Below, one piece after another: positions 61,975-64,000 of a DNA stretch of 64,000 nucleotides (its first letter is position 1; each line of letters opens with the position of its first letter). A program made the position numbers and the translations under genes. The stretch is from Symbiodinium sp. CCMP2592 (Eukaryota; Sar; Dinophyceae; Suessiales; Symbiodiniaceae): positions 487,309-551,308 of the forward strand of contig CAJNDT010004946.1 in assembly GCA_905221615.1 (NCBI GenBank), given 5' to 3'. Below the pieces are notes generated by a model. The model was not told the origin of the DNA and made no database searches. It was given only the letters and a program-made list of their open reading frames with translations.

Positions 61975-62035
61975 GTTTGGGGTTTAGGATTTTGGGGTTT
62001 AAGGTTTAAGGGTCTAGGGTTCAGGTAGAAGCCAA
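61975..62035. repeat. TTTAGGG-like degenerate tract
   Basis: GGTTTGGGGTTTAGG, GGGGTTTAAGG and GGGTCTAGGG words, directly left of the inverted 8-bp minisatellite. Confidence 0.55.
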
Positions 62036-62047
62036 AACCTTTCAGCT

Positions 62048-62790
62048 TTAGGTTCAAGCCAAACCGAGCCAGCCCTCCAGCCTTGCTCAAGCCTTCCAGC
62101 CTTCCTCCAGCCCCAAGCCCCAGCCCTCCAGCTTCCAGCCTTCCAGCCAGTTTTCAACCTTCCCAGCCCAGCCCCAGCCCTCCAGTCCCAGCCTTCCTCC
62201 AGCCCCAAGCCCCAGCCCTCCAGCCCCCCTCCAGCCCTCCAGCCTTCCAACCTTCCAGTTTTCAAGCCTTCCTTTAGCCCAGCCCTCCAGCCTTCCAGTT
62301 TTCCAAATCCACCCTTTTTTTGATTGCCGCGCCCGCAACCATTGGAGCGTTGGAAGCCTGGAACGCTGGAAGGCTGGAAGGCTGGAGGGCTGGAAGGCTG
62401 GAAGGCCGGAAGGCTGGAAGGCTGGAAGGCTGTGAAGGCTGGAAGGCTGGAAGGCTGGAAGGCTGGAAGGCTGGAAGGCTGGAAGGCTGAAGGCTGGAAG
62501 GCTGGAAGGCTGGAAGGCTGGAAGGCTGGAAGGCTGGAAGGCTGGAAGGCTGGAAGGCTGGAGGGCTGGAAGGCTGGAAGGCTGGAAGGCTGGAAGGCTG
62601 GAGGCTGGAAGGCTGGAGGGCTGGGCTGGGGCTGAAGGCTGGAAGGCTGGAGGGCTGGAGGGCTGGAGGAAGGCTGGAGGAAAGGTAGGAAGGCTGGCTG
62701 GAGCCCTCCAGCCCTTGCAGTCTCCAGCCTTCAACCCCTCAAGCCCTAAACCCCTTCCAGCATTCCAGCCTTCAGCTTTTTAAGACTGAA
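62048..62790. repeat. 8-bp minisatellite in inverted orientation blocks
   Basis: 62048-62310 is built of CCTTCCAG/CCCTCCAG-type units. From about 62345 to 62700 the complement, GGCTGGAA, is repeated about 35 times. From about 62700 the first orientation returns. The array is therefore a large imperfect inverted repeat. Reading frames across it give RLEGWKAG or its complement in every frame. Confidence 0.92.
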
Positions 62791-64000
62791 GGCTAGATCA
62801 CGTCATACTGGGATTTAAATATACGGATTTAAACAAATATTTTATACGACCTCTGCGGCCAGTTCGGCTGGCCGGGCCCCCACATATTTAAAAAACGTCA
62901 CCGTACATCTGTGCAAACCACAGCTCAGTCTCATTATCGTGATTGTTTCTGCCTGGTAAATACATCTTCTTCGTGCCACCCATACAACGCATGCAAACAT
63001 CGGGACATATCAGGACAACGAAAACGGAGGCAACATTTCAGTAAACATGACAGGACACATGGAGCGCCTAGGCTCAGCTGCGGCCCAGCGAAGGCAAACT
63101 GCGGTAGTTCACGCGTACGCCTTCTTGCGAAAGCTTCCCACCTTTGCAAAGCTGCCTACATTGCATCCGGCTCAACTGCCTGAGGCCTTGCGTCAACGTG
63201 GCGGTGGCTACTTCTGTCTTGCTGAAAAGCCTGATCCGCCTTCACGGCCTGCAATCACTCGTTTGAAGCCAATCCGAAGTAATGCCTGGCGACCCTGCAC
63301 TCGCTCCCTGGAAAAGCCCGTACCTGATCTCAGTCAGTCCTCGACAGTGAATACAACACCACTCCCCCTCAAGCCTCAACACCCTAAACCCTAAGCCCGT
63401 GTTTTCACGGCTGCCAGCTGCCCGAATTGCTATCGAGGAGACTCATGGTCCGGGATGAGAGGTGTGGGCCACTCCGGGAACAACTCCTGGAACCTCGCCA
63501 AAGGAATCTGATTTTGTATGGAAACTTGAGCGACAAGCATACTGCAGCAGCTACTAATAAAATACGCTTCAGGTGTGCACTGCTTCCAACACCTACTGGG
63601 AACAGAACGAGCTCAGAAACAGTTCAAGTTGAAGTGCAATCCGTTATGGTGGTGCTGATACGAGCCTTTTGCCAGTCTACACATGCAATGACATCGAAAG
63701 GGGCATTGGCATCTCTAACGACAAACACTATGTCATCATGCTAGATTATACGCTGTCGTCGCTCATTGCAGTACTCGCAAAAACCTCTGACTCACTTCAG
63801 CACCGAAAATGCAATCAAGACCGCTTCCAGTAGTGGGTCTTTACCCCTTTCGGCTAATGCATCTTTCCAGGGGGCACTGCTTTGGCCTCAGCTCCTGCAA
63901 AGTCAAGCCCTTTTGAGGCCGACAGCTCGAGATTTGGAGGTCCGGACAACTCCTACTTGGGACTCTCGCCAGGACGCCGGCTGCGACCCAACCCGAACCC

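Larger units (their letters stand above)
52452..64000. other. Long region without a secure gene
   Basis: AGACC is not enriched and no minus-strand exon series is seen. Short frames with some protein-like character on the plus strand (53.8-54.7 kb, 58.6-59.1 kb, 59.4-59.65 kb) have no recognised family and no clear splice partners. The rest is unique non-coding sequence plus the repeats listed here. Confidence 0.4.

Overview
The window looks like nuclear DNA of a dinoflagellate, probably of the Symbiodiniaceae type. The reasons are: exons scattered over one strand with GC as well as GT 5' splice sites and AG|G 3' junctions; a run of at least six gene models all on the minus strand (a one-directional gene array); long low-coding flanks full of micro- and minisatellites; and TTTAGGG-like tracts. 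No bacterial operon, CRISPR array, rRNA, tRNA or spliced leader gene was recognised. Exon borders are hand-placed from frame and splice signals; most open frames on the plus strand are shadows.

Layout. 1-8.1 kb: mostly non-coding, with microsatellites, a 245-bp direct repeat pair and a foldback. 8.1-10.3 kb (-): a four-exon C5-cytosine DNA methyltransferase gene in which motifs I, II, IV, VI, VIII and X can be read once two introns are removed. 10.4-14.8 kb: foldbacks and a long (TAG)n tract. 14.8-19.7 kb (-): a many-exon gene with a CxxC...HxxxxxH zinc-finger-like region, a DxAH motif and a hAT-type C-terminal motif. 19.64-26.62 and 26.72-33.68 kb: two near-identical ~7-kb copies that abut a 100-N assembly gap exactly, holding a gene with a Rossmann/methyltransferase-like C-terminal exon. 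34.9-37.9 kb (-): an unrecognised multi-exon gene. 38.0-39.5 kb: a higher-order repeat array. 40.4-48.3 kb (-): two paralogous genes with Lys/Glu/Gly-rich C-terminal exons, and between them a divergent histone H3-like gene. 48.5-49.1 kb: a decayed partial copy of the second paralogue. 49.4-50.4 kb: an AT-rich island with imperfect terminal inverted repeats. 50.4-52.5 kb: short hairpins, telomere-like tracts and a dispersed minisatellite-bearing element. 53-64 kb: no secure gene; trinucleotide repeats and an inverted 8-bp minisatellite.

Two points matter most for any reader. First, the 7-kb 'tandem duplication' is most likely two overlapping contig ends placed in series, so its genes should be counted once. 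Second, the pentamer AGACC (GGTCT on the gene strand) is strongly over-represented and strand-biased between about 8.1 and 49.3 kb, the interval occupied by the minus-strand gene array, in exons and non-coding DNA alike; near 50.4-50.9 kb it also forms a perfect mini-hairpin repeated four times. I know of no described function for this.
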